Assembly: GCA_045802605.1 (NCBI GenBank)
Contig: JBJMQS010000030.1
Span: 248,001-312,000 of the forward strand
DNA: 64,000 bases
Direction: 5' to 3'
Origin: JBJMQS01 sp045802605
GTDB taxonomy: Bacteria; Planctomycetota; Planctomycetia; Gemmatales; Gemmataceae
The first letter of the stretch is position 1. Each line of letters starts with the position of its first letter. This document shows positions 38,050 to 47,800 of this stretch, in pieces. The translations under genes and the position numbers were made by a program. Below the pieces are notes generated by a model. It saw nothing but the letters and a program-made list of their open reading frames with translations, was not told the DNA's origin and did not search any database.

Positions 38050-39762
38050 ATGAAGCGCATCGCCACCATCATCATGTCGCTTGCCCTCATCGGCCTGACG
38101 CTGGCACAGCCGCCGCGCAAGGAAGAAGAGGATCCGAAATCCAAGGGCAAGACATTTACACCGATTGACATCGATTCGTTTCCCGATCCGAAGAGCCCAT
38201 TCAAACCGGCTCCCAAAGCCAAGGAGCCCGGTGCTCCCGAGGGCCCAGGCGTCACACCGGGCAAAGGCGTTCTTGTTGTAGGCGTGCGACATTTGCCGGA
38301 ACGGATGTCGCCCGGTCGGGCTCACACCGACCCTGAACGTTGGGCGCTCGACCTGATCTTCGAGGGCCTCGTGCGGCCCACGACACTCGACGGCGGCACC
38401 ACGTTCATAGCGGGCCTGGCGATCGGACCCCCGCGATCTGAACTCGGCGGCCGTGCTTTCACTCTCGACCCCAATGCGACATGGAGCGATGCGAATCACT
38501 CGCCCGTGCTAGCGGGCGATGCACTTTCAAGCGTAGAACGTCTGCGTGCCGCCGGCGATCTCACGCTGGCCGACGCGTTCTCCGATGCCCCGCGCCGGCT
38601 GCGACTGACGTTTCGCAGCTTGCACCCCGATCCGGCAGCGTTGTGTACATTCAAAATCACGCCGGCCGGCCGCGACGACGATCAGTTCGCGCAACAGCCG
38701 ATTGGCAGCGGGCCGTTTATGTACGCCGGCCACGTCAATGAGGGCAAGCGAGACTACGTGGTTTTCAAAGCGAATCCCCAATACAACCAGCGCGCCGGCC
38801 GGGCGAATCGCCCGCAGCTGCGCGAGGTGCGATTTCTTGCCGGGGCCGAACCGCTCGCCGATTTTCGCCGCGGCGTCGTGGATATTGTTCTGGAGGAAAA
38901 CACCACCGCGCTCGCCGCGGCCGCGCCGGCTCCGGAGCCAAAAGAAGAGGCCATCGCCCGGCTCGAAAGTGGGCTCGGGCCCGATGCCCGCATGGCCACC
39001 CGGCCGAGCCGGCGCATTTACTATCTCGCCATCAACCCGATCAAGACCGCGCTTGGCGGCGATAACGGTCGGAACCTCCGCCGCGCGATTGCACTCGGTA
39101 TCAATCGTGAAAAGATTCTCGACGACACTTGGCGGCAAGCCGGCCAGCCGTTTCACCACGCCTTGACGGGTCCCTTCCCGTCCGGCACTTGGCCCTGCGA
39201 TCCCGTTGCCGGTTCTCTCGACGATGTCTCTCTCGCAAGATCCGAACTGAAAGCCGGTAAGCCAGCCGGTGGCAAGCTGTCGCTGGTCTACCCGGTCGGC
39301 GAGCCGCTGACCGAAAAAGCGTGCACGCTGATCGCGAGTCAACTCACGCAGCTTGGTATTCCGACAGAGGCCAAGCCGCTTTCGGAACAGGATTTTCGCA
39401 AAGTCGTTTTTACCGAAAAGACATATGACCTGGCGTGGCGGCATTTCGATTATCGCGACGATTGGTTCGACCCCGCATCGCTGTTCACCCCTGAAAATGG
39501 CGGCATCGCCGGGGCGGGCACCGGCCCCTCCCGGCTCGAATCCGCCCTGGCCCGCTGTGCCGCCCGCTGCGAGTTCGCCGCCTTGCGCGACGCACGCCGT
39601 CGGCTGCACGCTGAGTTCCGCGAGGTCATGCCGTTCGTGCCGCTCTGGTCGCCCGACGTTCATATCGTCTTGAAGCGGGCGGTCGAAACGGCACCCGCTC
39701 CGGATCTGCTGGACCCGATGCAGCCCTTCATCGAAATCGAACGCTGGCGCGTCAACCGATAA
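38050..39762 (+). CDS. Extracellular solute-binding protein, family 5
   Basis: 570 residues with a signal peptide (IATIIMSLALIGLTLAQPPR). A Lys/Pro-rich linker precedes the binding domain, which starts near 75. YYLAINPIKTALGGDNGRNL with RRAIALGINREKILDDTW is the family 5 (peptide/nickel) signature, and AEFREVMPFVPLWSPDVHIV is close to the C-terminus. No ABC permease or ATPase gene is adjacent. The ligand is probably an oligopeptide (inference). Confidence 0.85.
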   Translation: MKRIATIIMSLALIGLTLAQPPRKEEEDPKSKGKTFTPIDIDSFPDPKSPFKPAPKAKEPGAPEGPGVTPGKGVLVVGVRHLPERMSPGRAHTDPERWALDLIFEGLVRPTTLDGGTTFIAGLAIGPPRSELGGRAFTLDPNATWSDANHSPVLAGDALSSVERLRAAGDLTLADAFSDAPRRLRLTFRSLHPDPAALCTFKITPAGRDDDQFAQQPIGSGPFMYAGHVNEGKRDYVVFKANPQYNQRAGRANRPQLREVRFLAGAEPLADFRRGVVDIVLEENTTALAAAAPAPEPKEEAIARLESGLGPDARMATRPSRRIYYLAINPIKTALGGDNGRNLRRAIALGINREKILDDTWRQAGQPFHHALTGPFPSGTWPCDPVAGSLDDVSLARSELKAGKPAGGKLSLVYPVGEPLTEKACTLIASQLTQLGIPTEAKPLSEQDFRKVVFTEKTYDLAWRHFDYRDDWFDPASLFTPENGGIAGAGTGPSRLESALARCAARCEFAALRDARRRLHAEFREVMPFVPLWSPDVHIVLKRAVETAPAPDLLDPMQPFIEIERWRVNR

Positions 39763-39828
39763 CGCTTCATTGCAAATTCAGTCTCCGCCTGAGACAAAGA
39801 GTGATAGCGGAGCCCCAGGAGCGCAATC

Positions 39829-40485
39829 ATGTTCCAGCCAACGCGGCGAAACTTCTTGGGCACGGCCGTCGCTTTGGGCACAGCCGCGTGGTGGACTACC
39901 CCCGGCGCATTCGCCGAAGACTTGCTCCGTACGCCACGGCAAATGGAAGGCCCCTTCTATCCGGACAAGTTGCCCCTCGACACGGACAACGACCTCCTCA
40001 TCGTCAACAACTCACTCACGCCCGCTACTGGCGAGATCACTCACCTCGGCGGCAAAGTGTTGGACACTTCCGGGTCGCCATTGCGCAATGTCCTGGTCGA
40101 GATTTGGCAGGTCGATGCGAAGGGCGTGTATCTGAACACGCACGACAGCGGCCGTCGCCAGCGCGACGAGAACTTCCAAGGCTATGGCCGATTCCTCACG
40201 GGTTCCTCCGGCGAGTATTACTTCCGCACCATTAAGCCCGTGGCGTATCCGGGCCGCACGCCGCACATACATTTCAAGGTGCGGCGCGGCAACAAGGAAC
40301 TGCTGACGACGCAGTGTTACGTCAAAGACCTGGCGAGCAACGACCGCGACGGAGTCCTTCGCGGCGTCCGCGACGCCAAGGCTCGCGACTCCGTGCTGAT
40401 CGATTTCACGCCGTTGAAGGAATCAAAGACTGGCGAATTGAACGCCAAGTTCGATATTGTGTTGGGTGTGACGCCGGAAGCGTGA
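39829..40485 (+). CDS. Intradiol ring-cleavage dioxygenase (protocatechuate 3,4-dioxygenase-like)
   Basis: 218 residues. A Tat-type signal (RRNFLGTAVALGTAAWW) precedes the catalytic domain. MEGPFYPDKLPLDTDNDL, LVEIWQVDAKGVYLNTHD and VAYPGRTPHIHFKVRRGNK carry the Fe(III) ligands, Tyr, Tyr, His and His. It would open a catechol ring between the hydroxyls. Exported single-subunit members are common in planctomycetes and verrucomicrobia; the substrate is uncertain. Confidence 0.9.
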   Translation: MFQPTRRNFLGTAVALGTAAWWTTPGAFAEDLLRTPRQMEGPFYPDKLPLDTDNDLLIVNNSLTPATGEITHLGGKVLDTSGSPLRNVLVEIWQVDAKGVYLNTHDSGRRQRDENFQGYGRFLTGSSGEYYFRTIKPVAYPGRTPHIHFKVRRGNKELLTTQCYVKDLASNDRDGVLRGVRDAKARDSVLIDFTPLKESKTGELNAKFDIVLGVTPEA

Positions 40486-40525
40486 GTCGCCATATTATTC
40501 TCGAAATTTCGCTGAGCAAATATTC

Positions 40526-41512
40526 ATGACGAGGTCCACCGATTGGCGTGCCGCGCTCGCCAGTATCGACCCAGTAACAGCCCAAGCACCCGTCACATTG
40601 CACGCGGCTCAGTTATTGATGACGCGCGGCCGCAACGTGGAAGCGGAAGCGGCAATTCTCGAGTTCCTCGACTGGCATCCCGATCACCCGCTCGCATTGC
40701 AAACGCTCGGCGCATTGCTCCGGCGAATGGGCCGATGGGACGAAGCGGTCGCGCCGCTGACGCGAGTCGCCCAGTTAGAGTCGGCACAATTCGCCCAACA
40801 ACCGCACGAGCAATCTGAAGTGACGCAGTTTCTCGCCGCGGCTGACGGGTGCAGCGTTGCCCCCGCGACCGCACCAACCGCATTTGTTACCTCACTTTTC
40901 GATCGTGCTGCCGGTGACTTTGAATCGCGCTTGCGAGGCCATTTGGCATACACCGGCCCGGAGCTTTTGCATCGAGCCATCCAGCAAGTGGCTGGCGAGT
41001 CGGCGCATGACCTCGACATTCTCGATTTGGGCTGTGGAACCGGATTGGCTGGCGTGCTGTTTCGCCCGTTCGCACGCCGTTTGGACGGCGTGGATCTGTC
41101 TCCCAAGATGCTTTCGTTGGCCGAAGCGAAGGGCGTGTATGACCATCTGAGCGAGGCAGAGATCGTCGCCTATTTGGGGACACCGAATCATCGCTATGAC
41201 CTGGTTGTCGCCGCGGATGTCTTAGTTTATTTCGGCGACCTCGACGCAATAGTCACGGCCGTGCGTCGCACGCTGAGCGACGGCGGTTGGTTTGCCTTTA
41301 CGTGCGAAATGGCGGTCGATACTGACTTCGTTCTGCAGCCAGTCCGCCGCTACGCTCACTCCCGCGACTACCTGTTGCGGCTCGCCGGAGTCCATGGATT
41401 CACGGTGGCTTACCTCGAAGAGGCCGCGGTGCGCTTCGAAGCGACCCATCCGGTTCGATCATTCGTTTGCGTTTGGGCCAAAAATCCTCGCGAGGCCTGC
41501 GGAACCACATAG
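40526..41512 (+). CDS. SAM-dependent methyltransferase with TPR N-terminus
   Basis: 328 residues. Residues ~20-90 are TPR-like (ILEFLDWHPDHPLALQTLGA); the class I methyltransferase domain follows with ILDLGCGTGLAGVLFRPFA, LDGVDLSPKMLSLAEAK and DLVVAADVLVYFGDLDAIV. The family resembles predicted TPR methyltransferases seen in proteobacteria. The substrate is unknown. Confidence 0.85.
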   Translation: MTRSTDWRAALASIDPVTAQAPVTLHAAQLLMTRGRNVEAEAAILEFLDWHPDHPLALQTLGALLRRMGRWDEAVAPLTRVAQLESAQFAQQPHEQSEVTQFLAAADGCSVAPATAPTAFVTSLFDRAAGDFESRLRGHLAYTGPELLHRAIQQVAGESAHDLDILDLGCGTGLAGVLFRPFARRLDGVDLSPKMLSLAEAKGVYDHLSEAEIVAYLGTPNHRYDLVVAADVLVYFGDLDAIVTAVRRTLSDGGWFAFTCEMAVDTDFVLQPVRRYAHSRDYLLRLAGVHGFTVAYLEEAAVRFEATHPVRSFVCVWAKNPREACGTT

Positions 41513-41522
41513 TATCGAACTT

Positions 41523-42116
41523 ATGGCCACGTCGCCAAACCGTGCGGATAACCCTCAGCCCAACACGACGGCCGTCGTCCTACTTGCATCGATTTTGGCG
41601 ATCGCAGTCCTACTTTTGCGCCTGGAAGGCCGGCTCTGGTGGTGCGCTTGTGGCCGATGGAATCTCTGGTCGGGCAATGTCTGGAGCCAGCACAACTCAC
41701 AGCATCTCTTCGATCCATATTCCTTCACGCATGTCCTTCATGGCATGGTCGCCTGCGGCCTCTTGGCATACTTCCTGCCGCGTCTCGCTCTCCAGTGGCG
41801 GCTCTGCATCGCCGTTCTGGCCGAAGCGACGTGGGAAGTCGTGGAAAACACCGAGTTTGTCATCAACCGCTACCGCGGCGCCAACATCATGTTCGATTAC
41901 CACGGCGACACGGTCGCCAACTCGCTCGGCGACATCATCAGCTTTGCCGTCGGCTTTTGGCTCGCCCGACGCATCGGCCTGCGCTGCTCCATCATCGTTT
42001 TCATCGTCACCGAGATCGTGCTGCTAATCTGCATCCGCGACAATCTCCTTCTCAGCGCGGCAATGCTCATCTACCCGGCCGAGGTCGTGAAATCGTGGCA
42101 GCTTGGGCCGAAATGA
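41523..42116 (+). CDS. DUF2585 (UPF0314) family membrane protein
   Basis: 197 residues. RLWWCACGRWNLWSGNVWSQ, HNSQHLFDPYSFTHVLHG, AEATWEVVENTEFVINRYR and DTVANSLGDIISFAVGFW match DUF2585, a conserved integral membrane family of unknown function with conserved H, W and E residues. Four or five hydrophobic segments. It begins 10 bp after the methyltransferase stop. Confidence 0.85.
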   Translation: MATSPNRADNPQPNTTAVVLLASILAIAVLLLRLEGRLWWCACGRWNLWSGNVWSQHNSQHLFDPYSFTHVLHGMVACGLLAYFLPRLALQWRLCIAVLAEATWEVVENTEFVINRYRGANIMFDYHGDTVANSLGDIISFAVGFWLARRIGLRCSIIVFIVTEIVLLICIRDNLLLSAAMLIYPAEVVKSWQLGPK

Positions 42117-42173
42117 TTTGGCGTGCCGGCCCAGTCATGTTGTAAAATGCTCTGCAACAACTTGGAGCCACCC

Positions 42174-42851
42174 ATGGGCATGCCCAACGGACACGACGAA
42201 TTTCTCCGACGCGGCTCGTTTCCGATTCACCCGTCGGCGAATCTCGATGCCAACGAGCGCGAAGTCCTGAGCCAGTTCGGCTATTGGTTGGAGGCTCTCG
42301 CCAACGGCAAAATTTCGCCGGCGACATCCGAGCAGATGCAATTCGTCTGCGTCGCCAACGGGGAAATGGACCCGCAGACGACCTTCGAATGGGTTTGGAT
42401 CAAACACGTGCAGGCGGTCAAGGGTCCGCCGCGAGTTGGCGCCATGGAGTTGGCGGGTCGATTCGAAGAGCTGCAAGCGGCCCGGGCCGCCAACGCGCTC
42501 GTCCGCGAGGAGTGCGACAAACGCCGGGAGGCCGTCATGGCTCAAGTGAAGTCGCAGTTGGACGCGCTCAACGCTGAGTATGCCGAACGCCTGCGCTACA
42601 CCGGCGACGAAGTCTCTCGGTTGGAAGCCGCGGCCCGCGAAGGCGCGATCGCATTCGGCGCCAGCTTCCGCCACGCCGGCATCCGCGCCATGTTCCTTCG
42701 GCCTCGCATCACCTGGGACAACAAAGGCATGATGCGTTACATGGAATCCCATCCCGAAGTTGCGGAATATCGGAAGGTCGGCAAGCCATCGGTCAGCCTG
42801 CGATTCGACGAAGGGCCGGACGAGCCCGAGACCGAAGCGGCCACCACTTAG
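42174..42851 (+). CDS. DUF413 (MaoP-like) domain protein with coiled-coil extension
   Basis: 225 residues from the ATG at 42174, 6 nt after GGAG. Residues ~8-85 (LSQFGYWLEALANGKISPAT, then QFVCVANGEMDPQTTFEWVW) resemble DUF413, the family of E. coli MaoP, which helps organise the Ori macrodomain. A charged helical stretch follows (~95-165), then a C-terminal region with TWDNKGMMRYMESHPEVAEY. The family is normally about 110 residues, so the second half is additional. Function here unknown. Confidence 0.6.
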   Translation: MGMPNGHDEFLRRGSFPIHPSANLDANEREVLSQFGYWLEALANGKISPATSEQMQFVCVANGEMDPQTTFEWVWIKHVQAVKGPPRVGAMELAGRFEELQAARAANALVREECDKRREAVMAQVKSQLDALNAEYAERLRYTGDEVSRLEAAAREGAIAFGASFRHAGIRAMFLRPRITWDNKGMMRYMESHPEVAEYRKVGKPSVSLRFDEGPDEPETEAATT

Positions 42852-42863
42852 AGAAATTATCTC

Positions 42864-43367
42864 ATGCCCCGACCTGTCGCCTCCGTAATTGGAGCAGGCG
42901 AGACCGCCACCGACGCCGATTGCGCCAACGCATTTCGCGTCGGCCAACTGTTGGCCGAAGCCGGCTGGGCCGTCGTCAACGGTGGCCGGGATTTCGGCGT
43001 CATGCGCCACGTCAACCGCGGCGTGCGTGCCGCCGGCGGGATGGCCGTTGGGATTGTGTCCAGCGCCGACCGTCCGGTGTGCCCGGAAGCGGATGTCGTC
43101 GTCGTCACCGAAATGCACAACGCCCGCAACAACATCGTCGTCCTCTCCGGCCAAGTTGTCATCGCCTGTGGCGACGGCGGCCCCGGCACCGTCTCCGAAA
43201 TCGCGCTCGCCGTCAAAGCCGGCAAACCGGTGATTCTCTTGGGTGCCAACGAATTGAGCCAGGCTTTTTTCGGTCGGCTCGGCGGCGACCAGGTTACGTT
43301 TGCCACGACGGCTGAGGAAGCGGTGGCGATGGCGAATGCCATTCGATCTCGGCGGCCCGGCGATTAA
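42864..43367 (+). CDS. TIGR00725 family (LOG/SLOG-like) protein
   Basis: 167 residues. ASVIGAGETATDADCANAFR, GWAVVNGGRDFGVMRHVNRG, ARNNIVVLSGQVVIACGDGG and PGTVSEIALAVKAGKPVILL match the TIGR00725 branch of the LOG-like Rossmann superfamily, some members of which release cytokinin bases from nucleotides. The PGGxGTxxE-type nucleotide loop appears as GGPGTVSEI. It is 12 bp after the DUF413 gene. Confidence 0.85.
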   Translation: MPRPVASVIGAGETATDADCANAFRVGQLLAEAGWAVVNGGRDFGVMRHVNRGVRAAGGMAVGIVSSADRPVCPEADVVVVTEMHNARNNIVVLSGQVVIACGDGGPGTVSEIALAVKAGKPVILLGANELSQAFFGRLGGDQVTFATTAEEAVAMANAIRSRRPGD

Positions 43368-43371
43368 TGTC

Positions 43372-43995
43372 ATGAATTACATGTATTTCCACTTGGCATT
43401 CGTGGGATTTGTCGGCAGCATCATGATGTTTATGGTCGGGCTGGATCTCCACTGGCAAGGGCTCGCCTCCCTCGTGGTTGGATCGTTTTCTCTGGGGATG
43501 GGAATCCGCAGTCTTCGGATGGAAAAGAAGACTCCGGTTGACTGGGATGCCTACTTTGACGCCCATTGCGCCGACCCCGACTTCGAAATGCCCGGCCCAT
43601 ACACCCCGGCCGACTTTCCCTGTCCAGACAGCCGGCTCGGAATGTCGAAATACAGTATCGAGTCTGGGCCGGTCGCTTTCGCCGTGCTGGTGCCCGGGAC
43701 ATCCGATCCGATGCAACTGCGTGCAATCGGGGAGCGGCTCCGCGATTGGAAAGCGAGTAATCCTAAAGTGGGCGAGATCACCGCGCTCGAACAGATGTTG
43801 GCCGGGCAGTTGCCGCAAACGTCCTCGTGCGAAATGGGCCTGTCCTCTCCGCCAGACAACGAAACCGCATCGGTCATTTGCGTCGATGTGACAATCGCCA
43901 ATCCAGCGACCGCGATGGAACTTAACTCCTGGCTGCACAACTGCGCGATTGGGATGCTGGTAAGCCTTCAATATTATCAGGTGATCATGAACTAA
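43372..43995 (+). CDS. Hypothetical membrane-anchored protein
   Basis: 207 residues from the ATG at 43372. Two N-terminal hydrophobic segments (FHLAFVGFVGSIMMFMVGL and GLASLVVGSFSLGMGIRSL) are followed by a soluble domain of about 150 residues with no recognised motif. It starts 4 bp after the preceding stop and overlaps the convergent phosphoesterase gene by 4 bp at the 3' end. Confidence 0.65.
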   Translation: MNYMYFHLAFVGFVGSIMMFMVGLDLHWQGLASLVVGSFSLGMGIRSLRMEKKTPVDWDAYFDAHCADPDFEMPGPYTPADFPCPDSRLGMSKYSIESGPVAFAVLVPGTSDPMQLRAIGERLRDWKASNPKVGEITALEQMLAGQLPQTSSCEMGLSSPPDNETASVICVDVTIANPATAMELNSWLHNCAIGMLVSLQYYQVIMN

Positions 43996-44861
43996 CTCTG
44001 TCTCGTTCGTGCCGCGTCGGCGATCGTGCACAACCGAAACACCGTAATCTCCGGCCGGGCATTAAACCGCACGCGCAGCAAATGGCCCAAGCCTCGATTG
44101 ATGTAAAGCATCCGGCCGTTACCCACATCGAACTCGCCGGAGGTGTATCGTTTGTTCATCACCGGCAATCGCGGTGGCGGCAGAAACGGCGGCTTGCACT
44201 GGCCCCCGTGAGTGTGCCCCGCCAAAATCCATCCTCGGATCGAGGCCAACGCTGGCAAATCGACCGCGTCGGGATTGTGGCACAGCGTCAGGGCCGGCTG
44301 CGACCAATCGACCTTCGGCAGAACACGCTCCGGGTGAAAGTTCGTTGCCCACAGATCATCCAAACCCACCAACTGCAGCCCGGCAATGTTGACGAACTCG
44401 TTTCGCATCACGCGGATGTCTGACTCCGCCAGACGCTTCGCGAGTTGATCCGCAACGTCAGGCCGTCGCCAGTTCAAGGCGTAATCGTGGTTGCCGAGGA
44501 TGGCAAAACAACCCAGCGGCCCGGGCCGGAGATGCCGCACGACCTCGATGGCCGCGTCAATCGCCTCATTCCCATGGCACGTCATGAAGTCGCCAGTGAT
44601 GACGGTCAAATCCGGCTTGAGATCGGAAACCCGCTGCATGGCCGACGCCAGATAATCCGGATCAACCGAGCCCGCGTGAAGATCGCTCAACTGGACAAGA
44701 GTTTTGCCATCCAGTGCGGCCGGCAAACCGATGATGGGCAAATCCCGCTCGACAACCTGAATCCAATGCGGCTCGATTCGCCAGGTGTAAAACCCGGTAC
44801 CGGCCAACGTGAGGCCGGACAGTGCGAGAAAACGGCGGCGGGTAAGATGAGGTTGCTTCAT
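43992..44861 (-). CDS. Calcineurin-like metallophosphoesterase (YaeI-like)
   Basis: 289 residues with a Tat-like signal (RRRFLALSGLTLAGTGFY). Metal ligands are in LVQLSDLHAGSVD, VITGDFMTC, AILGNHDYAL and ILAGHTHGGQCKPP. It resembles UDP-2,3-diacylglucosamine pyrophosphatase-like and YaeI-type periplasmic phosphoesterases. The substrate cannot be read from the sequence. Confidence 0.9.
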   Translation of the reverse strand: MKQPHLTRRRFLALSGLTLAGTGFYTWRIEPHWIQVVERDLPIIGLPAALDGKTLVQLSDLHAGSVDPDYLASAMQRVSDLKPDLTVITGDFMTCHGNEAIDAAIEVVRHLRPGPLGCFAILGNHDYALNWRRPDVADQLAKRLAESDIRVMRNEFVNIAGLQLVGLDDLWATNFHPERVLPKVDWSQPALTLCHNPDAVDLPALASIRGWILAGHTHGGQCKPPFLPPPRLPVMNKRYTSGEFDVGNGRMLYINRGLGHLLRVRFNARPEITVFRLCTIADAARTRQS

Positions 44862-44869
44862 GACGCTTA

Positions 44870-47800
44870 TTAGTTGCCTGTGGCAGTTTCAACATTTGCC
44901 GGCGTTCTCATCGGATCAGACGTGTCCCAGATACATATCTCCGGTGAGCCGAGAATCGTCTTCAAGACAACGGCGGCGAGTTTTCGACCGTCGGGGCTGA
45001 TGACCAATCGTTTAACGTTTCCCTGCCAACTTGCCAAAGTTTGCAGTTCCAGTCCTTCGAGGTCAAAAATCTTGATCGTGCTCGACCCGGTCCTTACGGC
45101 GGAGGCGACGATTACCCGCCGCCCATCCGGCGAGAAGACGAGTTGATTGACAGTGCCCAACCCTGGAGTGGTCCGAACGACTTTCTTTTCAGCGAGATCA
45201 AAGTCCACCAAGTCGCCGTCTTTATTCGCGTACATCAATCGCTCACGATTCGGCAACCAGCAGACGTTGGTGCGAGAGGCTGCTTCCTCTGTCACCGTCT
45301 GGATTAATTCACTGGTTGCGACATTCCACACACAGATCTTGTGTTCGCCGGAAGTCACCAATCGAGAACTGTCAGGCGAGAATACAGCCGAATCGTAATT
45401 TGTTGGAATCGCCGGCATTGTCACCCCATTAGTTAGGTCAAAGATCACGGCCTCGCCTTTGATATCGGCGGCGGACTTTCCGCTGGTGAAATGGCGTCCA
45501 GCCACTAAGCGGCCATTCGGCGATAACTCGTTCCAGACGACTGCCTCACCGGTTGGTCGGCGGATCGAGACCTCTTTTTTGGCTGCGGCGTCCCAGTAGA
45601 TCCACTCGACAGATGACCCCTTCCTCCGATTGAGAACTATTCGTAACCCATCGGGGCCGCGCGTCCAAGCGACCACTTCACCCGCCGGATACGGAGTCCG
45701 CTCGGCTAAACCACCATCGTTGGCACGAACGGCAGAGAGCTGATCCCGGCCAATTATCCCAAGCAGGAGCGATTGGGAGTCATCGGAGAATATCATCCGC
45801 TCCACGTGGGCGCCCATGGATTCCTGCATGCGGGTGGCCGACCGCAAGCCGGGAACCTTTTCGGCCTTCGGTACGCCAATCTGAATCATTCCGGGGCGCT
45901 TAGCACTGTTCCATTTCTTGATCCAACCGTCAGAGTCCGCGGACACGATAGTCGCGCCATCGGACAAGAGACGCACGCCGGTCACGCCGGCCGGGTGCCC
46001 GAGGAAACTCGCTCGAAGATTCCCGGTACGAATGTCCCAAAGCCGAACAACCTGATCATTACCGCCGGTCACCAGACTTTGACCATCTGCGGAGAAAGCC
46101 AATGCGACTACGGGGCCGCGCGGGCCTCGGAGAGTTTCGCGTAGTTCACCGGTGATCGGATTCCAAAGTCGAATAGCGCCGTCTTCGTCCGCGGTTGCCA
46201 GCACCGATCCATCCGGAGAGAACTCCATCGCGAAAACGAAGGCATCGGGCTTGTTCTTCAATCGCAGGACCTGGCCCGATTTTCGGTCAATGAGCAGTAC
46301 GTTGATTTTTACGACCGTCGCGCTAGCAGGGTTAAACACTAGCGTCGCCATTGCACCGGCCGTATTCGCGGGCCCTTCGACTCCCACGAGAGCGAAACGC
46401 TGTCCATCCGGGGAAAAAGCGCAGGTCATCGTTGGACCGAGATTCTGCGGCATGAACCCGCTCACGTGATGGCTCGACTCCTGACCCGATGATAAATCAC
46501 GAAATCTGATGAAGCCCTCATACATTGGCGCGAAAGGCGCGAATTTGGGCTTTTTGGTGGTGGAATCGATACCGATGCTCTTGATGTTGGTAAGAAACGG
46601 GTTTTCGACGATGACCAATACCGTACCGTCGGGCGACGGAACGAAAGATCGAGTTTTCCCCGCCGGCAGCGGCAGTTCCAACGTCGTCAAATCCCGGCCA
46701 GTCGCCAGGTCACAACTCCGAATTGTTACGGAGGTCGGCTCTTTCACATCCGGTGCGTACGTCGCCGTGAATAAGTCCCATTTGCCCGGCTCGTTCAGCC
46801 GGCGATTCCAGCCGATGGGGAACTCTTTTTCGCCGAGCAGACGAGCTGCGCGGCTGGTAATATCGACAATCTCGTAACCGCGTATTGAACTCGCCAGCGC
46901 GAAGTGTCCGTCAGCGACAAGGTCGATCCGGTTTGATTTCTCCGCACGTCGCCACGAACTCTCTTCTCCGTGACAGAGACGCCACAGGTAATGCCATTCA
47001 AAGCCGCGCGGGTCGGCTTCGCCCTCGGCGGGTCGATGGCGATTGAGCAAATCCAACAGGCGTGGCACCTGTTCGTTTTGCAAGGCTTGCTGGGCGAGTG
47101 CCATGTCGGCTGCATACCAATAACGGCTCGTAGTCCGCTCGCGCTCCGCAGCGATTCGCTGTTGTTCCGTGGCAATATTGCGCTGCTCGGTGACGTTGCC
47201 AAGTTCAGTGGTTAGCCGGGAGTTATAGGCGAGCACGATCGCAATGAGTGCCGCCAAGGCAACGCCGCTGACGCCGACGAGTGCCGCCAAGGCCGGGCGC
47301 CTCTTCGCCCACTTCCAAGCACGAGCACTCGTTGAGATCGGCTTCGCCTGAATCGGTTCCCCGCGTTGCCAGCGATCCAATTCATCCGCCAGCGCCGCGG
47401 CCGACTCGTAGCGCTTGCCCGGCTCTTTCTCCAGGCACTTCAGTGCGATCGTCTCCAGATCGCGATCGACTTGAGGGTCGATCGCGCCAGGGCGGGTTGG
47501 CTCTTGCTCCAAAACCTGCATGACGGTTTCGATCGTGGTCGCGGCCTGGAACGGCGGCCGGCCGGTCAGACATTCGTAGAGGATCGCGCCGAGTGAATAA
47601 ACATCTGCAGCGGTCGAGAGCTGCTTCTCCGCGCGGGCCTGCTCGGGGGCCATATAGCTGGGCGTGCCCAGGATCGCGCCGGTTTGTGTCTGTTTGGAAT
47701 CGCCTTCAACTCGCTTGGCGAGACCGAAGTCGGTGACGAGAGGTTGGTTGTTGGTGTCCAGCAAAATGTTGCCGGGCTTCAGATCCCGGTGCAGGATGCC

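Noticed and set aside
42135..43373. Open frame of 412 codons on the minus strand
   Set aside because: Runs antisense through two convincing genes (DUF413 and TIGR00725); a composition artefact.
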